Source of the DNA: Streptomyces sp. NRRL WC-3626
GTDB taxonomy: Bacteria; Actinomycetota; Actinomycetes; Streptomycetales; Streptomycetaceae
Direction: 5' to 3'
Assembly: GCF_000718785.1 (NCBI RefSeq)
Contig: NZ_JOCA01000012.1
Location: 124,001 to 188,000, forward strand
Length of the DNA: 64,000 bases
Part shown: positions 52,161-60,836 of the stretch, piece after piece
How the letters are laid out: each line of letters starts with the position of its first letter
Numbering within the stretch: the first letter of the stretch is position 1
Notes under the pieces: generated by a model
Told to the model about the DNA's origin: nothing
The model's database searches: none
What the model saw: only the letters and a program-made list of their open reading frames with translations
Made by a program: the position numbers and the translations under genes

Positions 52161-52880
52161 TTACGGCAGCGGACCACGCCGTGCGGTGAGCAGCAGCGTG
52201 TCGGCTGCTCGCGGCCTCTGCCCGGCGGGCAGGAGGTCGCCGCTGATCCGGGTGAATCCGGCCTCGTCGAGGAGCTTGGCCCACACATGCTCCTGGAGCA
52301 CCCAGCGGCGCATCGTGGCCGGCTCCCCGTCCGGGGTCCTGGCCGGAATGTCGGCATGCTCCACGTCGGGCTGTGCGGGCGCCCCGCCGAGATAGTGGGC
52401 GAGAGTGGAGAACACCAGCCGTCCGCCCCGCCGCAGCGCGGACGCCGCCGCCGGCAGCAGTTGACGCGGCTCGGTGAAGTCGACCGCGCCGAACATGCTG
52501 TAAAGCACGTCGTACGTGTCGGGCGCCGCCTGCAAGTGCTCCACCACGTCCGAACGCACCAGTTGCAGGCGCGGCGCGAGATGGCCGTACAGGTCCGTGG
52601 CCATGGCGTGCTGGGCGGGTGAGGCGTCGACGGCAACGACCCGGGCGGGCCGGTGGTGGACGGCCAGGTGGGCGGCGTGCCGGGCGGCGCCCGCGCCGAG
52701 GTCGGCGACGCACAGTCCGGACAGGTCACCGAGGATGTCCGGACCGGGCCCGCGGTCCTGGCCCCAGGCCCACCGGAACGTGTCGGGCACGGTCCGGTCG
52801 GTGGTGTGGCGGGCGCGGCCGTAGTGGTGCCACAGGTCTGCAGAGGTGGGGGCTGTCACTCGCCCCATGGTGGCGGGCAC
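52161..52880 (-). CDS. Class I SAM-dependent methyltransferase
   Basis: The 239-aa protein has the SAM loop LCVADLGAGAARHAAHLAV, the acidic ribose-binding VVAVDASPAQHAMATDLY, QLVRSDVVEHLQ and DVLYSMFGAVDFTEPRQLL, with a C-terminal FTRISGDLLPAGQRP. An upstream ATG at 52880 and one at 52868 are both possible starts. The substrate is unknown. It lies on the same strand as the small protein gene at 52969 and may share its promoter. The 290 bases between it and hsdR show no supported gene. Confidence 0.8.
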   Translation of the reverse strand: MPATMGRVTAPTSADLWHHYGRARHTTDRTVPDTFRWAWGQDRGPGPDILGDLSGLCVADLGAGAARHAAHLAVHHRPARVVAVDASPAQHAMATDLYGHLAPRLQLVRSDVVEHLQAAPDTYDVLYSMFGAVDFTEPRQLLPAAASALRRGGRLVFSTLAHYLGGAPAQPDVEHADIPARTPDGEPATMRRWVLQEHVWAKLLDEAGFTRISGDLLPAGQRPRAADTLLLTARRGPLP

Positions 52881-52968
52881 GGCCTCCGGGCGGGCCGGTT
52901 CGCGGGAATCTCAACCGGACGTGCCCTGGGCTCCGGCGGCCGGCCGGAGTCCAGGACACCCGGGCGGC

Positions 52969-53436
52969 TCAGTGGGAGTCGCTACCGGGGTGACACGGGC
53001 TGCACTTGGCGGCGTCCTGCCACAGCGACAGGTCGACCTCCCAGCCGTCGGCCGCGACCCTGTGCGCGGTCTTCATCACGGAGCCGTCGTTCTTGAAGTC
53101 GACCTCGGGCACGTGGTGCAGGAAGTGCCCGCCGTTGAAGCGATCGCACAGCTCGGCGTACGCCACGGTGTCCAGGATGATCGTGTGGACGCCGATGTCG
53201 ATGAGGGAGCTCGGCGCCAGGCCCAGTTTGTCGCCCCGGTGGTTCATCGCGGTCAGCAGGTAGGCGTAGCCCTGCCCCAGCACCCGGGCCGCCATGACCG
53301 AGTCGTACGGGTGGTCCCGCATGAGGAGACCGACCTGCTTGTTCCACAGGGCGGCCGGCACGACCTCCCGCGCGGAGCGGATCGGGCCGGTCGTCGGGCA
53401 GGCGGCCGGGACGGTTGCAGCGGTGCTGGTTGCCAT
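52969..53436 (-). CDS. Conserved hypothetical protein, possibly GRDP-like
   Basis: This 155-aa protein was not firmly recognised. Its core, YDSVMAARVLGQGYAYLLTA, then IDIGVHTIILDTVAYAELCD and FNGGHFLHHVPEVDF, suggests the glycine-rich-domain-protein (PF07173-like) pattern with conserved Cys and His residues, and the tail CSPCHPGSDSH could bind a metal. ATG at 53436 follows CGGAGGCACC. It is divergent from the HTH/TPR gene over 186 bases and followed by the methyltransferase. Confidence 0.6.
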   Translation of the reverse strand: MATSTAATVPAACPTTGPIRSAREVVPAALWNKQVGLLMRDHPYDSVMAARVLGQGYAYLLTAMNHRGDKLGLAPSSLIDIGVHTIILDTVAYAELCDRFNGGHFLHHVPEVDFKNDGSVMKTAHRVAADGWEVDLSLWQDAAKCSPCHPGSDSH

Positions 53437-53622
53437 GGTGCCTCCGATGGACGGCGCCCCGCGGATCGGGGCGATGCACCCAGGGCACCGCACCGGCCAC
53501 GCCGACTGTGATCAATTCTCGCCGCTCGCATGGCGTTTGCACGGTGTGAAAGCGGTCTCGACGCGGCCCGTGCAGCGCCTCTACCGTGGGACGCCCCCGG
53601 TAGTGCGGCGTGGGAGGGTCCG

Positions 53623-54912
53623 GTGTTCGTCGACCCGCTCTGGAACAGCACGAGAGCACGCGAATTAGCCGCCCAGCGCCGCCCCGGCGCGCTGATCCGG
53701 CTCGGCCGCGAGCACCGAGCGTGGACACTGGCCGTACTCGGCGGCCGCATCGGCTGCTCGCCGGCCACCGTCTCGCGGCTCGAACGCAGTGCGCGGGTGG
53801 TCGACTTGGCCCTGGTGCACCGTGCCGCGCTGGAAGTCGGCGTGCCCCGACACATGCTGGTGGCTTCTCTCGCGCCGCCGTCCCCCGCAGCTCCGGCGGC
53901 CACTAGAGTGACGGCCAGTCCGCGTGACGCCGAGGAGGACCCCATGCGCCGCCGTACGCTGCTCACCGCCACGGCGGCCGCCGGACCGGTCGCCCTGCTG
54001 ACCGGCCTGGACGACGCGCTCGCCAACACTCCAGCCCCTGTCGGCACCGGGCCCCTGGACGCTCGCCTGTCCTCCGCCCGGACCCTGTACGACAAGGGCG
54101 GACACGGTCAGCTCCTCGCCGCGCTGCCCGCCCTCATCGCCGACGGGCACAGCGCAGCCGCGTCCCGGCAGAGCCTCGACCAGGCCCGGCTCTCCTCGGT
54201 CTACAGCCTCGCCTCCGCCGTACTCATCAAGCTCGGCTCCTACGACCGCGCCCGCCTCACCGCCGACCGCGCCCGTACCTGGGCCGAAGTCTCGGGCTCG
54301 CCCCTCGCCGCGGCGGCCGCTGCAAGGGAACTGGCGATCGTGCTGCGCCACCAGGACCGTCACGCCGACGCCCAGCGGCTCATGACATCGGCGGCCGCCA
54401 CCGTCGAGGCCACCGGGCTGCGCACGGAGGCAGCGGCGGCCGCCTACGCGCAGATGCTGTGCACCCTCGCCTACACCGCCGCCCGGGGCGGGCAGCGTGC
54501 CGACGCACTGGCGATGACCGAAGAAGCCCGCCGAGCCGCCCGCCGGCTCCCCGGCACCGCCCCGGCAGGCCGCCTGTTTCCGATCAGCCCAGCCGCCGTC
54601 GACCTGTACGCAGTCGGCGTGCACTGGGCCCTCGGCGACGCGGGCGCCGCCCTGGACGCGGGGAAGAACCTGCGCGCCGACCAGTTCCCGACCGCCGAAC
54701 GCAAGGCCCGCATGGGCACCGACATGGCACGCGCCTGGTGGGCATGGAACCGGCCAGAACAGACGGCCCGCGCCCTGCTCAACGCCTACCGGGCCAGCCC
54801 CGGTGAAGTACGCGACCGGCCGGCGATCCGCAGCATCGTCGACGAACTCACCGAGCGGCACCCGCGGACCACAGGCGTACGGGAACTCCACACCGCCGTG
54901 ACCCGGGCCTGA
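53623..54912 (+). CDS. HTH/TPR-type transcriptional regulator
   Basis: The 429-aa protein has an XRE HTH at residues about 20-80 (LIRLGREHRAWTLAVLGGRI, then CSPATVSRLER) and a long alpha-helical C-terminus of TPR-like repeats (SSVYSLASAVLIKLGSYDRA; AAARELAIVLRHQDRHADAQ; YAQMLCTLAYTAARGGQRAD). This is the usual layout of Streptomyces XRE proteins that sense small hormones or peptides. GTG at 53623 follows GGAGGGTCC; the frame is open 31 codons further upstream. Divergent from the hypothetical/methyltransferase pair, which it may control. Confidence 0.8.
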   Translation: MFVDPLWNSTRARELAAQRRPGALIRLGREHRAWTLAVLGGRIGCSPATVSRLERSARVVDLALVHRAALEVGVPRHMLVASLAPPSPAAPAATRVTASPRDAEEDPMRRRTLLTATAAAGPVALLTGLDDALANTPAPVGTGPLDARLSSARTLYDKGGHGQLLAALPALIADGHSAAASRQSLDQARLSSVYSLASAVLIKLGSYDRARLTADRARTWAEVSGSPLAAAAAARELAIVLRHQDRHADAQRLMTSAAATVEATGLRTEAAAAAYAQMLCTLAYTAARGGQRADALAMTEEARRAARRLPGTAPAGRLFPISPAAVDLYAVGVHWALGDAGAALDAGKNLRADQFPTAERKARMGTDMARAWWAWNRPEQTARALLNAYRASPGEVRDRPAIRSIVDELTERHPRTTGVRELHTAVTRA

Positions 54913-55006
54913 ACAGGTACTGCAAGACGTGGGGCCACTTGCCGGATGCCCGAGGGCTGTCGCCCATCTCCCGACACGTTGGTGACGTCGGAGGCCGGAC
55001 GAAGAA

Positions 55007-55028
55007 GGGCGCCCCCGAAAGGGCGCCC
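55007..55028. terminator. Intrinsic terminator
   Basis: GGGCGCCC (55007-55014) pairs with GGGCGCCC (55021-55028) around CCGAAA, with A-rich sequence on the left side. It lies between the convergent regulator gene and hemD. Confidence 0.65.
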
Positions 55029-55037
55029 CTACTCACC

Positions 55038-56735
55038 TCACGTTGTAGACCGGCGTCTCCGTGCCCCCGGGCGCCGCTCGCTCGGGCGGGTCACCGGGTC
55101 GCCCGCGTCCAGTGCCGCCAGGCGGCGCCTGGTGCCGAAGTCGGCCAGGGCTTCGGCCAGCTTGTGGACCGACGGCTCGGGGGCCATCACGTCCACGCGC
55201 AGGCCGTGCTCCTCCGCCGTCTTCGCCGTGGCCGGGCCGATGCAGGCGATGACCGTCACGTTGTGCGGCTTGCCGGCGATGCCGACCAGGTTCCGGACCG
55301 TCGACGAGGACGTGAACAGGACCGCGTCGAAACCGCCGCCCTTGATCGCCTCACGGGTCTCCGCCGGAGGCGGCGAGGCACGCACGGTGCGGTACGCCGT
55401 GACGTCGTCGACCTCCCAGCCCAGCTCGATCAGCCCGGCGACCAGGGTCTCCGTGGCGATGTCGGCGCGCGGGAGGAAGACACGGTCGATCGGGTCGAAG
55501 ACCGGGTCGTAGGGAGGCCAGTCCTCGACCAGACCACGGGCGGACTGCTCACCGCTCGGGACCAGGTCGGGACGTACGCCGAAGTCGATCAGCGCGGCGG
55601 CCGTCTGGTCGCCCACCGCGGCGACCTTGATACCCGCGAAGGCGCGCGCGTCGAGACCGTACTCCTCGAACTTCTCGCGGACCGCCTTCACCGCGTTGAC
55701 CGACGTGAACGCGATCCACTCGTAGCGGCCCGTCACCAGGCCCTTGACCGCCCGCTCCATCTGCTGCGGGGTACGCGGCGGCTCCACCGCGATGGTCGGG
55801 ACCTCGTGCGGTACGGCACCGTACGACCGCAGCTGGTCGGAGAGCGACGCCGCCTGCTCCTTGGTCCGCGGCACGAGCACCTTCCAGCCGAACAGCGGCT
55901 TGGACTCGAACCACGCGAGCTCGTCGCGGCGGGCGGGGGCGCTGCGCTCACCGACCACGGCTATCACCGGGCGGCCGCCGTCCGGGGACGGCAGCACCTT
56001 CGCCTGCTTCAGCGTCTGCGCGATCGTGCCGAGCGTCGCCGCCCAGGTGCGCTGCCGGGTCGTCGTACCGGCGACGGTGACCGTCATCGGGGTGTCGGGC
56101 TTGCGACCGGCGGACACCAGTTCGCCCGCCGCTGCCGCCACGGAGTCGAGCGTGGTGGAGACGACCACCGTGCCGTCCGACGCTCCGACCTCCGTCCAGC
56201 ACCGGTCGGACGCCGTACGCGCGTCGACGAACCTGACGTCCGCGCCCTGGGCGTCCCGCAGCGGCACACCGGCGTACGCGGGCACGCCGACGGCGGTCGC
56301 GATACCGGGGACGACCTCGAACGGCACCCCGGCCGAGGCGCACGCCAGCATCTCCTCGGCGGCGTACGCGTCGAGTCCGGGATCACCGGTCACCGCACGC
56401 ACGACCCGCCTGCCGCCCCGCGCGGCCTCCATGACAAGATGTGCCGCATCCCGCATCGCGGGGGCACCAACGGTTGTTGACGCGCCGTCAACGACCGTCA
56501 GCTGGGGCGTGCCCGTGCCCGGTTCCGACAAGTCGGAGTCCGTGTGCACTTCGGCGACGCCCTGCCTCGCGTGCGTGCGTACGACGTCGAGCACCTCGTG
56601 CTCGGCGACGAGAACGTCCGCGTTCGCCAGCGCCTCCACGGCGCGCAGGGTCAGCAGTCCCGGATCCCCGGGTCCGGCACCGAGGAAGGTGACGTGCCCG
56701 TGTTCCGGAGGGGCGGGAAGGGTGGTGGGGCTCAC
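55038..56735 (-). CDS. hemD: Uroporphyrinogen-III C-methyltransferase / uroporphyrinogen-III synthase fusion
   Basis: The 565-aa protein is bifunctional. Residues 1-250 form a SUMT-type methylase (VTFLGAGPGDPGLLTLRAVE, AVTGDPGLDAYAAEEMLA, VVPGIATAVGVPAYAGVPL), which makes precorrin-2 from uroporphyrinogen III. Residues 280-550 form uroporphyrinogen-III synthase (VLVPRTKEQAASLSDQLRSY, FTSVNAVKAVREKFEEYGLD, VFLPRADIATETLVAGL, FTSSSTVRNLVG). It links the heme operon to siroheme and cobalamin. GTG start overlaps the hemC stop (GTGA). A basic low-complexity tail ends the protein. Confidence 0.94.
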   Translation of the reverse strand: MSPTTLPAPPEHGHVTFLGAGPGDPGLLTLRAVEALANADVLVAEHEVLDVVRTHARQGVAEVHTDSDLSEPGTGTPQLTVVDGASTTVGAPAMRDAAHLVMEAARGGRRVVRAVTGDPGLDAYAAEEMLACASAGVPFEVVPGIATAVGVPAYAGVPLRDAQGADVRFVDARTASDRCWTEVGASDGTVVVSTTLDSVAAAAGELVSAGRKPDTPMTVTVAGTTTRQRTWAATLGTIAQTLKQAKVLPSPDGGRPVIAVVGERSAPARRDELAWFESKPLFGWKVLVPRTKEQAASLSDQLRSYGAVPHEVPTIAVEPPRTPQQMERAVKGLVTGRYEWIAFTSVNAVKAVREKFEEYGLDARAFAGIKVAAVGDQTAAALIDFGVRPDLVPSGEQSARGLVEDWPPYDPVFDPIDRVFLPRADIATETLVAGLIELGWEVDDVTAYRTVRASPPPAETREAIKGGGFDAVLFTSSSTVRNLVGIAGKPHNVTVIACIGPATAKTAEEHGLRVDVMAPEPSVHKLAEALADFGTRRRLAALDAGDPVTRPSERRPGARRRRSTT

Positions 56736-57691
56736 TGTGCTCGCTCCCCCATCAGACCGGCCGCGCCCTGCGCGAGCATCTCGGTGGCGAGTTCGCGACC
56801 GAGCGCCATCGCCGCCTCGTGCGTCTCGGGCACGGGACCGGTGGTGGACAGCTGCACCAGCGTCGCGCCGTCGGTCGACCCGACGACGCCGCGCAGGCGC
56901 ATCTCCTTGACAACCCGCCCGTCGGCCACGAGGTCGGCGAGCGCACCCACGGGTGCGCTGCAGCCGGCCTCGAGGGCGGCGAGCAGGGAACGCTCGGCCG
57001 TCACGGCGGCCCGCGTGAACGGGTCGTCGAGTTCGGCGAGCGCGGCGATGAGTTCCGCGTTGTCCGCGGTGGTCTCGACCGCCAGTGCTCCCTGGCCGGG
57101 AGCGGGCAGAACAGTGTCGACCGACAGGAAGTCGGTCACCTCGTCGCTGCGGCCGACCCGGTTCAGCCCGGCGGCCGCCAGCACCACGGCATCGAGGTCG
57201 CCCTTGGTGACGTACCCGATGCGGGTGTCGATGTTGCCCCGGATCGGGACCGTCTCGAATTCCATGCCGTGGCTGCGCGCGTACGCGTTCAACTGCGCCA
57301 TGCGGCGCGGCGAGCCGGTGCCTATGCGGGCGCCGCGCGGCAGATCGTTCAGCTTCAGCGCGTCCCGTGTGATCATCACGTCGCGCGGGTCCTCGCGCAC
57401 CGGGATGGCCGCCACGACCAGCTCGTCGGGCTGCGTGGTCGGGATGTCCTTCAGCGAGTGCACCGCGAAGTCCACCTCGCCCCGCGCCAGCGCCTCGCGC
57501 AGCGCGGCGACGAACACGCCCGTGCCGCCGATCTGCGCGAGGTGTTCGCGCGAGACATCGCCGTACGTGGTGATCTCGACGAGCTCGACGGGCCGTCCGG
57601 TCACCTGGCTCACGGCTTCCGCCACCTGCCCGGACTGGGCCATGGCGAGCTTGCTGCGCCTGGTCCCCAGCCTCAGTGCCTTCTCAGTCAT
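56732..57691 (-). CDS. hemC: Hydroxymethylbilane synthase (porphobilinogen deaminase)
   Basis: HemC joins four porphobilinogens into hydroxymethylbilane. The 319-aa protein has LRLGTRRSKLAMAQSGQVAE at the start, VHSLKDIPTTQPDELVVAAI with the catalytic Asp region, GTGSPRRMAQL, IRGNIDTRI, and the Cys for the dipyrromethane cofactor in LEAGCSAPVGALA. ATG at 57691 overlaps the hemA stop, which fixes the start although the frame is open for 224 more codons. Confidence 0.96.
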   Translation of the reverse strand: MTEKALRLGTRRSKLAMAQSGQVAEAVSQVTGRPVELVEITTYGDVSREHLAQIGGTGVFVAALREALARGEVDFAVHSLKDIPTTQPDELVVAAIPVREDPRDVMITRDALKLNDLPRGARIGTGSPRRMAQLNAYARSHGMEFETVPIRGNIDTRIGYVTKGDLDAVVLAAAGLNRVGRSDEVTDFLSVDTVLPAPGQGALAVETTADNAELIAALAELDDPFTRAAVTAERSLLAALEAGCSAPVGALADLVADGRVVKEMRLRGVVGSTDGATLVQLSTTGPVPETHEAAMALGRELATEMLAQGAAGLMGERAQ

Positions 57692-59388
57692 GCCGGCCCT
57701 CGGTTCCTTGCGTTCTTCTCGGTGCTTTCCTCGGCTCGGGAGACGGAGGCCACCGTCTCGGGGTCGAGGTCGAACAGGGTGCGCAACGCGTCCGCGTACC
57801 CGGCGCCGCCGGGCTCGGCCGCGAGCTGCTTGACCCGGACCGTCGGCGCGTGCAGCAGCTTGTCGACCACGCGCCGCACGGTCTGGGTGATCTCCGCGCG
57901 GTGCTTCTCGTCCAGGCCGGGAAGCCGCCCCTCCAGTCGGGCGATCTCGCCGGCCACCACATCGGCCGCCATGGTGCGCAGGGCGACGACGGTCGGCGTG
58001 ATGTGCGCCGCCCGCTGTGCCGCCCCGAACGCGGCGACCTCGTCGGAGACGATACGCCGGACCTGGTCCACATCGGCAGCCATCGGAGCGTCCGCGGACG
58101 CTTCCGCGAGCGACTCGATGTCGACGAGCCGGACCCCGGCGAGCCGGTGTGCGGCCGCGTCGATGTCCCGCGGCATCGCCAGGTCCAGCAGGAACAGTAC
58201 GGGCGCGGGGCGCGGCGGTACGGCCACCGGCTCCGGGCGGCGCCGCTCGGGGATCCGGCCGACGGTGGACGCGGTCGCGGCGAGCGCGCCGATCAGCTCG
58301 GCGTCGGCCTCCGGGCCGGTCCGCTCGTTCTGCCGGCGCTCCACGGTCGTACCCGCGGCCCACGCGGCGTGCTGCTCCAGCGTCGCCGTGTCCATGCCCG
58401 CGACGGCGGCCTCGCCCATCACGGAGAAACCGGGCTGTACGGCGGACAGGTCCAGCGGGCAGCCGTCCTCGGTGCCCACAGAGGTGGGCGGGAGGGCGGC
58501 CGCCTCGGACGCCTCTTCGTCCAGGTCGATGACCTGCAGCTCGCCCATCCGGCTCTCGACGCCCGCGGCGATCGCGTCGGCCGTCAGCACCAGGCCCGTC
58601 GCACCGGTGCAGGAGACGACGACGTCGGCACGTGTCAGCTCGAACGGCACCGATCCCATCGGAACCGCGCGGGCCAGTACGTCCGTATCGTCACCCTCGG
58701 CGAGGATCTCGGCCAGCCGCTCGGCGCGGTCGGACGTGCGGTTGGCGATCACGATCTCGCCGACACCGGCCCGCGCGAGCGTGGCCGCGGCCAGCGAGGA
58801 CATCGAACCGGCACCGATGACCAGCGCCTTCTTGTCCCGGGCCCAGCCCTCGACGGGCGCGCCGGCGGCCAGCTGCTCCAGGCCGAACGTGACCAGGGAC
58901 TGCCCGGCCCGGTCGATGCCGGTCTCGGAGTGGGCGCGCTTGCCGACCCGCAGCGCCTGCTGGAACAGGTCGTTCAGCAGCCGCCCGGCGGTGTGCAGTT
59001 CCTGCGCGCGGGCGAGCGCGTCCTTGATCTGGCCGAGGATCTGCCCCTCGCCGACGACCATCGAGTCCAGGCCGCAGGCCACCGAGAACAGGTGGTGGAC
59101 GGCACGGTCCTCGTAGTGCACATAGAGATAGGGAGTGAGCTCCTCCAGGCCGACCCCGCTGTGCTGGGCGAGCAGCGTGGACAGCTCGGCGACACCGGCG
59201 TGGAACTTGTCCACGTCGGCGTACAGCTCGATGCGGTTGCAGGTGGCGAGGACCGCTCCCTCGGCGGCGGGTTCCGCCGCGACCGTGTCCTGCAACAGCT
59301 TGACCTGCGCGTCCACGCCCAGCGAAGCCCGCTCCAGCACGCTGACGGGCGCGCTGCGGTGGCTCAGTCCTACGACGAGGAGACTCAT
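57688..59388 (-). CDS. hemA: Glutamyl-tRNA reductase
   Basis: HemA reduces glutamyl-tRNA to glutamate-1-semialdehyde, the committed step of tetrapyrrole synthesis. The 566-aa protein has catalytic Cys50 in VLATCNRIELYADVD, GEGQILGQIKDAL, the NADPH loop ALVIGAGSMSSLAAATLARA and the dimerisation domain near the end. It is about 100-130 residues longer than most HemA because of an insert at about residues 255-370, as usual in Streptomyces. ATG at 59388 overlaps the rex stop, and ACGAGGAG lies just upstream. Confidence 0.95.
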   Translation of the reverse strand: MSLLVVGLSHRSAPVSVLERASLGVDAQVKLLQDTVAAEPAAEGAVLATCNRIELYADVDKFHAGVAELSTLLAQHSGVGLEELTPYLYVHYEDRAVHHLFSVACGLDSMVVGEGQILGQIKDALARAQELHTAGRLLNDLFQQALRVGKRAHSETGIDRAGQSLVTFGLEQLAAGAPVEGWARDKKALVIGAGSMSSLAAATLARAGVGEIVIANRTSDRAERLAEILAEGDDTDVLARAVPMGSVPFELTRADVVVSCTGATGLVLTADAIAAGVESRMGELQVIDLDEEASEAAALPPTSVGTEDGCPLDLSAVQPGFSVMGEAAVAGMDTATLEQHAAWAAGTTVERRQNERTGPEADAELIGALAATASTVGRIPERRRPEPVAVPPRPAPVLFLLDLAMPRDIDAAAHRLAGVRLVDIESLAEASADAPMAADVDQVRRIVSDEVAAFGAAQRAAHITPTVVALRTMAADVVAGEIARLEGRLPGLDEKHRAEITQTVRRVVDKLLHAPTVRVKQLAAEPGGAGYADALRTLFDLDPETVASVSRAEESTEKNARNRGPA

Positions 59389-60152
59389 GCCGGCATCACG
59401 GCGGGTACGTCCCCGTCGGGCCCCTGGTCGGTGGCGGAGTCCCGGCGGGCGGCGGCCGGGGCGGGGGCGGACGTCTGGGCGGTGGCCTCCTCGCCGGCCT
59501 TGCGCTGCTCGTGGAAGGCGAGGATCTGCAGCTCGATGGAGAGGTCGACCTTGCGTACGTCGACACCGTCCGGGACGGTCAGCACGGTCGGCGCGAAGTT
59601 CAGGATCGAGGTGACACCGGCGGCGACGAGTCGGTCGCACACGGGCTGGGCGGCACCGGCGGGGGTGGCGATGACGCCGATCGACACGCCGTTGTCCTGG
59701 ATGATCGACTCGAGCTCGTCACTGTGCTGCACCGGGATGCCGGCGACGGGCTTCCCGGCCATCGCGGGGTCGGCGTCGATCAGCGCGGCGACGCGGAAAC
59801 CGCGGGAGGCGAACCCGCCGTAGTTGGCGAGGGCCGCGCCGAGGTTTCCGATGCCGACGATCACGACCGGCCAGTCCTGGGTGAGCCCGAGTTCGCGGGA
59901 GATCTGGTACACGAGATACTCGACGTCGTAGCCGACGCCCCTCGTGCCGTAGGAGCCCAGGTAGGAGAAGTCCTTGCGCAGCTTCGCGGAGTTGACCCCC
60001 GCGGCGGCCGCCAGCTCCTCCGAGGAGACCGTGGGCACCGAGCGCTCGGAGAGCGCGGTGAGGGCGCGGAGGTACAGCGGAAGGCGGGCGACGGTGGCCT
60101 CGGGAATCCCTCGGCTACGGGTCGCCGGTCGGTGAGTTCGGCCAGTTGCCAC
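59385..60152 (-). CDS. rex: Redox-sensing transcriptional repressor Rex
   Basis: Rex binds DNA when NADH is low and leaves when NADH/NAD+ rises. The 255-aa protein has an N-terminal winged helix (RLPLYLRALTALSERSVPTV, then LAAAAGVNSAKLRKDFSYLG with the recognition helix) and a Rossmann domain (VVIVGIGNLGAALANYGGFA). The tail after residue 225 is Ala/Thr-rich. GTG at 60152 follows AGGAGCACC. It leads rex-hemA-hemC-hemD, coupled by overlaps, and a Rex site lies 76 bases upstream. Confidence 0.96.
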   Translation of the reverse strand: MATGRTHRPATRSRGIPEATVARLPLYLRALTALSERSVPTVSSEELAAAAGVNSAKLRKDFSYLGSYGTRGVGYDVEYLVYQISRELGLTQDWPVVIVGIGNLGAALANYGGFASRGFRVAALIDADPAMAGKPVAGIPVQHSDELESIIQDNGVSIGVIATPAGAAQPVCDRLVAAGVTSILNFAPTVLTVPDGVDVRKVDLSIELQILAFHEQRKAGEEATAQTSAPAPAAARRDSATDQGPDGDVPAVMPA

Positions 60153-60228
60153 GGTGCTCCTGCGGGTAGAGCGGGGCTTCAGGCGGTCATACGTCCCCGG
60201 ACCGCCCCGTCGCATGCAGGCTATGTCT

Positions 60229-60246
60229 TTGTGAACGCGTGCACAA
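60229..60246. promoter_or_regulatory. Rex operator (ROP)
   Basis: TTGTGAACGCGTGCACAA matches the Rex consensus TTGTGAAxxxxTTCACAA at all but one position and is centred about 85 bases before the rex start. It would make rex-hemACD negatively autoregulated by redox state. Confidence 0.9.
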
Positions 60247-60441
60247 AGATTGTGTCCGATTTGCCCGGCCAACGTGACCGGGGTCACGCGCCCCCGGCGC
60301 ACTGCTGCGGAACCGGCGCACGAGCACCACCGTTCCTTTCCTTCTGGGGGCAAAACCGCACACTCTCCTCTGCGAATCCCGCCCCCGAGACCAAGACACC
60401 ATCGATCCTAAGCGACCTTCCAGCCATTTTGGACTGGCCGG

Positions 60442-60720
60442 TCAGTCTGTCAAGGCCTTGCGGAGACGGTCCTCGTTCACACGCCAGAACGTGTGCTGGC
60501 GGCCGTCGACGAGCACGACGGGGATCTGCTCCCAGTAGCGGTCGTGCAGCTCCTGGTCCCGGGTGATGTCCTTCCCCTCCCACGGGACGCCGAGCTCCGC
60601 GCACACCTTCTCCACCACCACCTGCGCGTCGTCGCACAGATGACAGCCGGGCTTGCGGACGAGGGTGACGAGCCGGTCCCGCGAGGCGGCCGGGGTCGTG
60701 CTGCGGAAGAGAGGACTCAT
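60442..60720 (-). CDS. Glutaredoxin-family thiol protein
   Basis: The 92-aa protein has the thioredoxin fold start VTLVRKPGCHLCDDAQVVVE with the redox CxxC and the cis-Pro segment EQIPVVLVDGRQHTFWRV. This DUF836-like glutaredoxin accompanies rex in streptomycetes. ATG at 60720 is used; an in-frame ATG three codons upstream (60729) is an equal choice as neither has a clear ribosome site. It is divergent from the HAD phosphatase gene. Confidence 0.85.
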   Translation of the reverse strand: MSPLFRSTTPAASRDRLVTLVRKPGCHLCDDAQVVVEKVCAELGVPWEGKDITRDQELHDRYWEQIPVVLVDGRQHTFWRVNEDRLRKALTD

Positions 60721-60836
60721 ACGGGCCATTGTCGCGCGCGGCCCAGTACGGGCCTTAACGCCACGGACCCGGAGAGTTCACGGCTTGCGAACCTCTCTGC
60801 GACGGAACACCCCGGCCGACTGGCTATGCTCACGCC

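Noticed and set aside
51970..52395. Possible small gene on the plus strand after hsdR (start MSHATGHSRPLRR)
   Set aside because: It is basic low-complexity sequence, largely antisense to the methyltransferase, with no family pattern.
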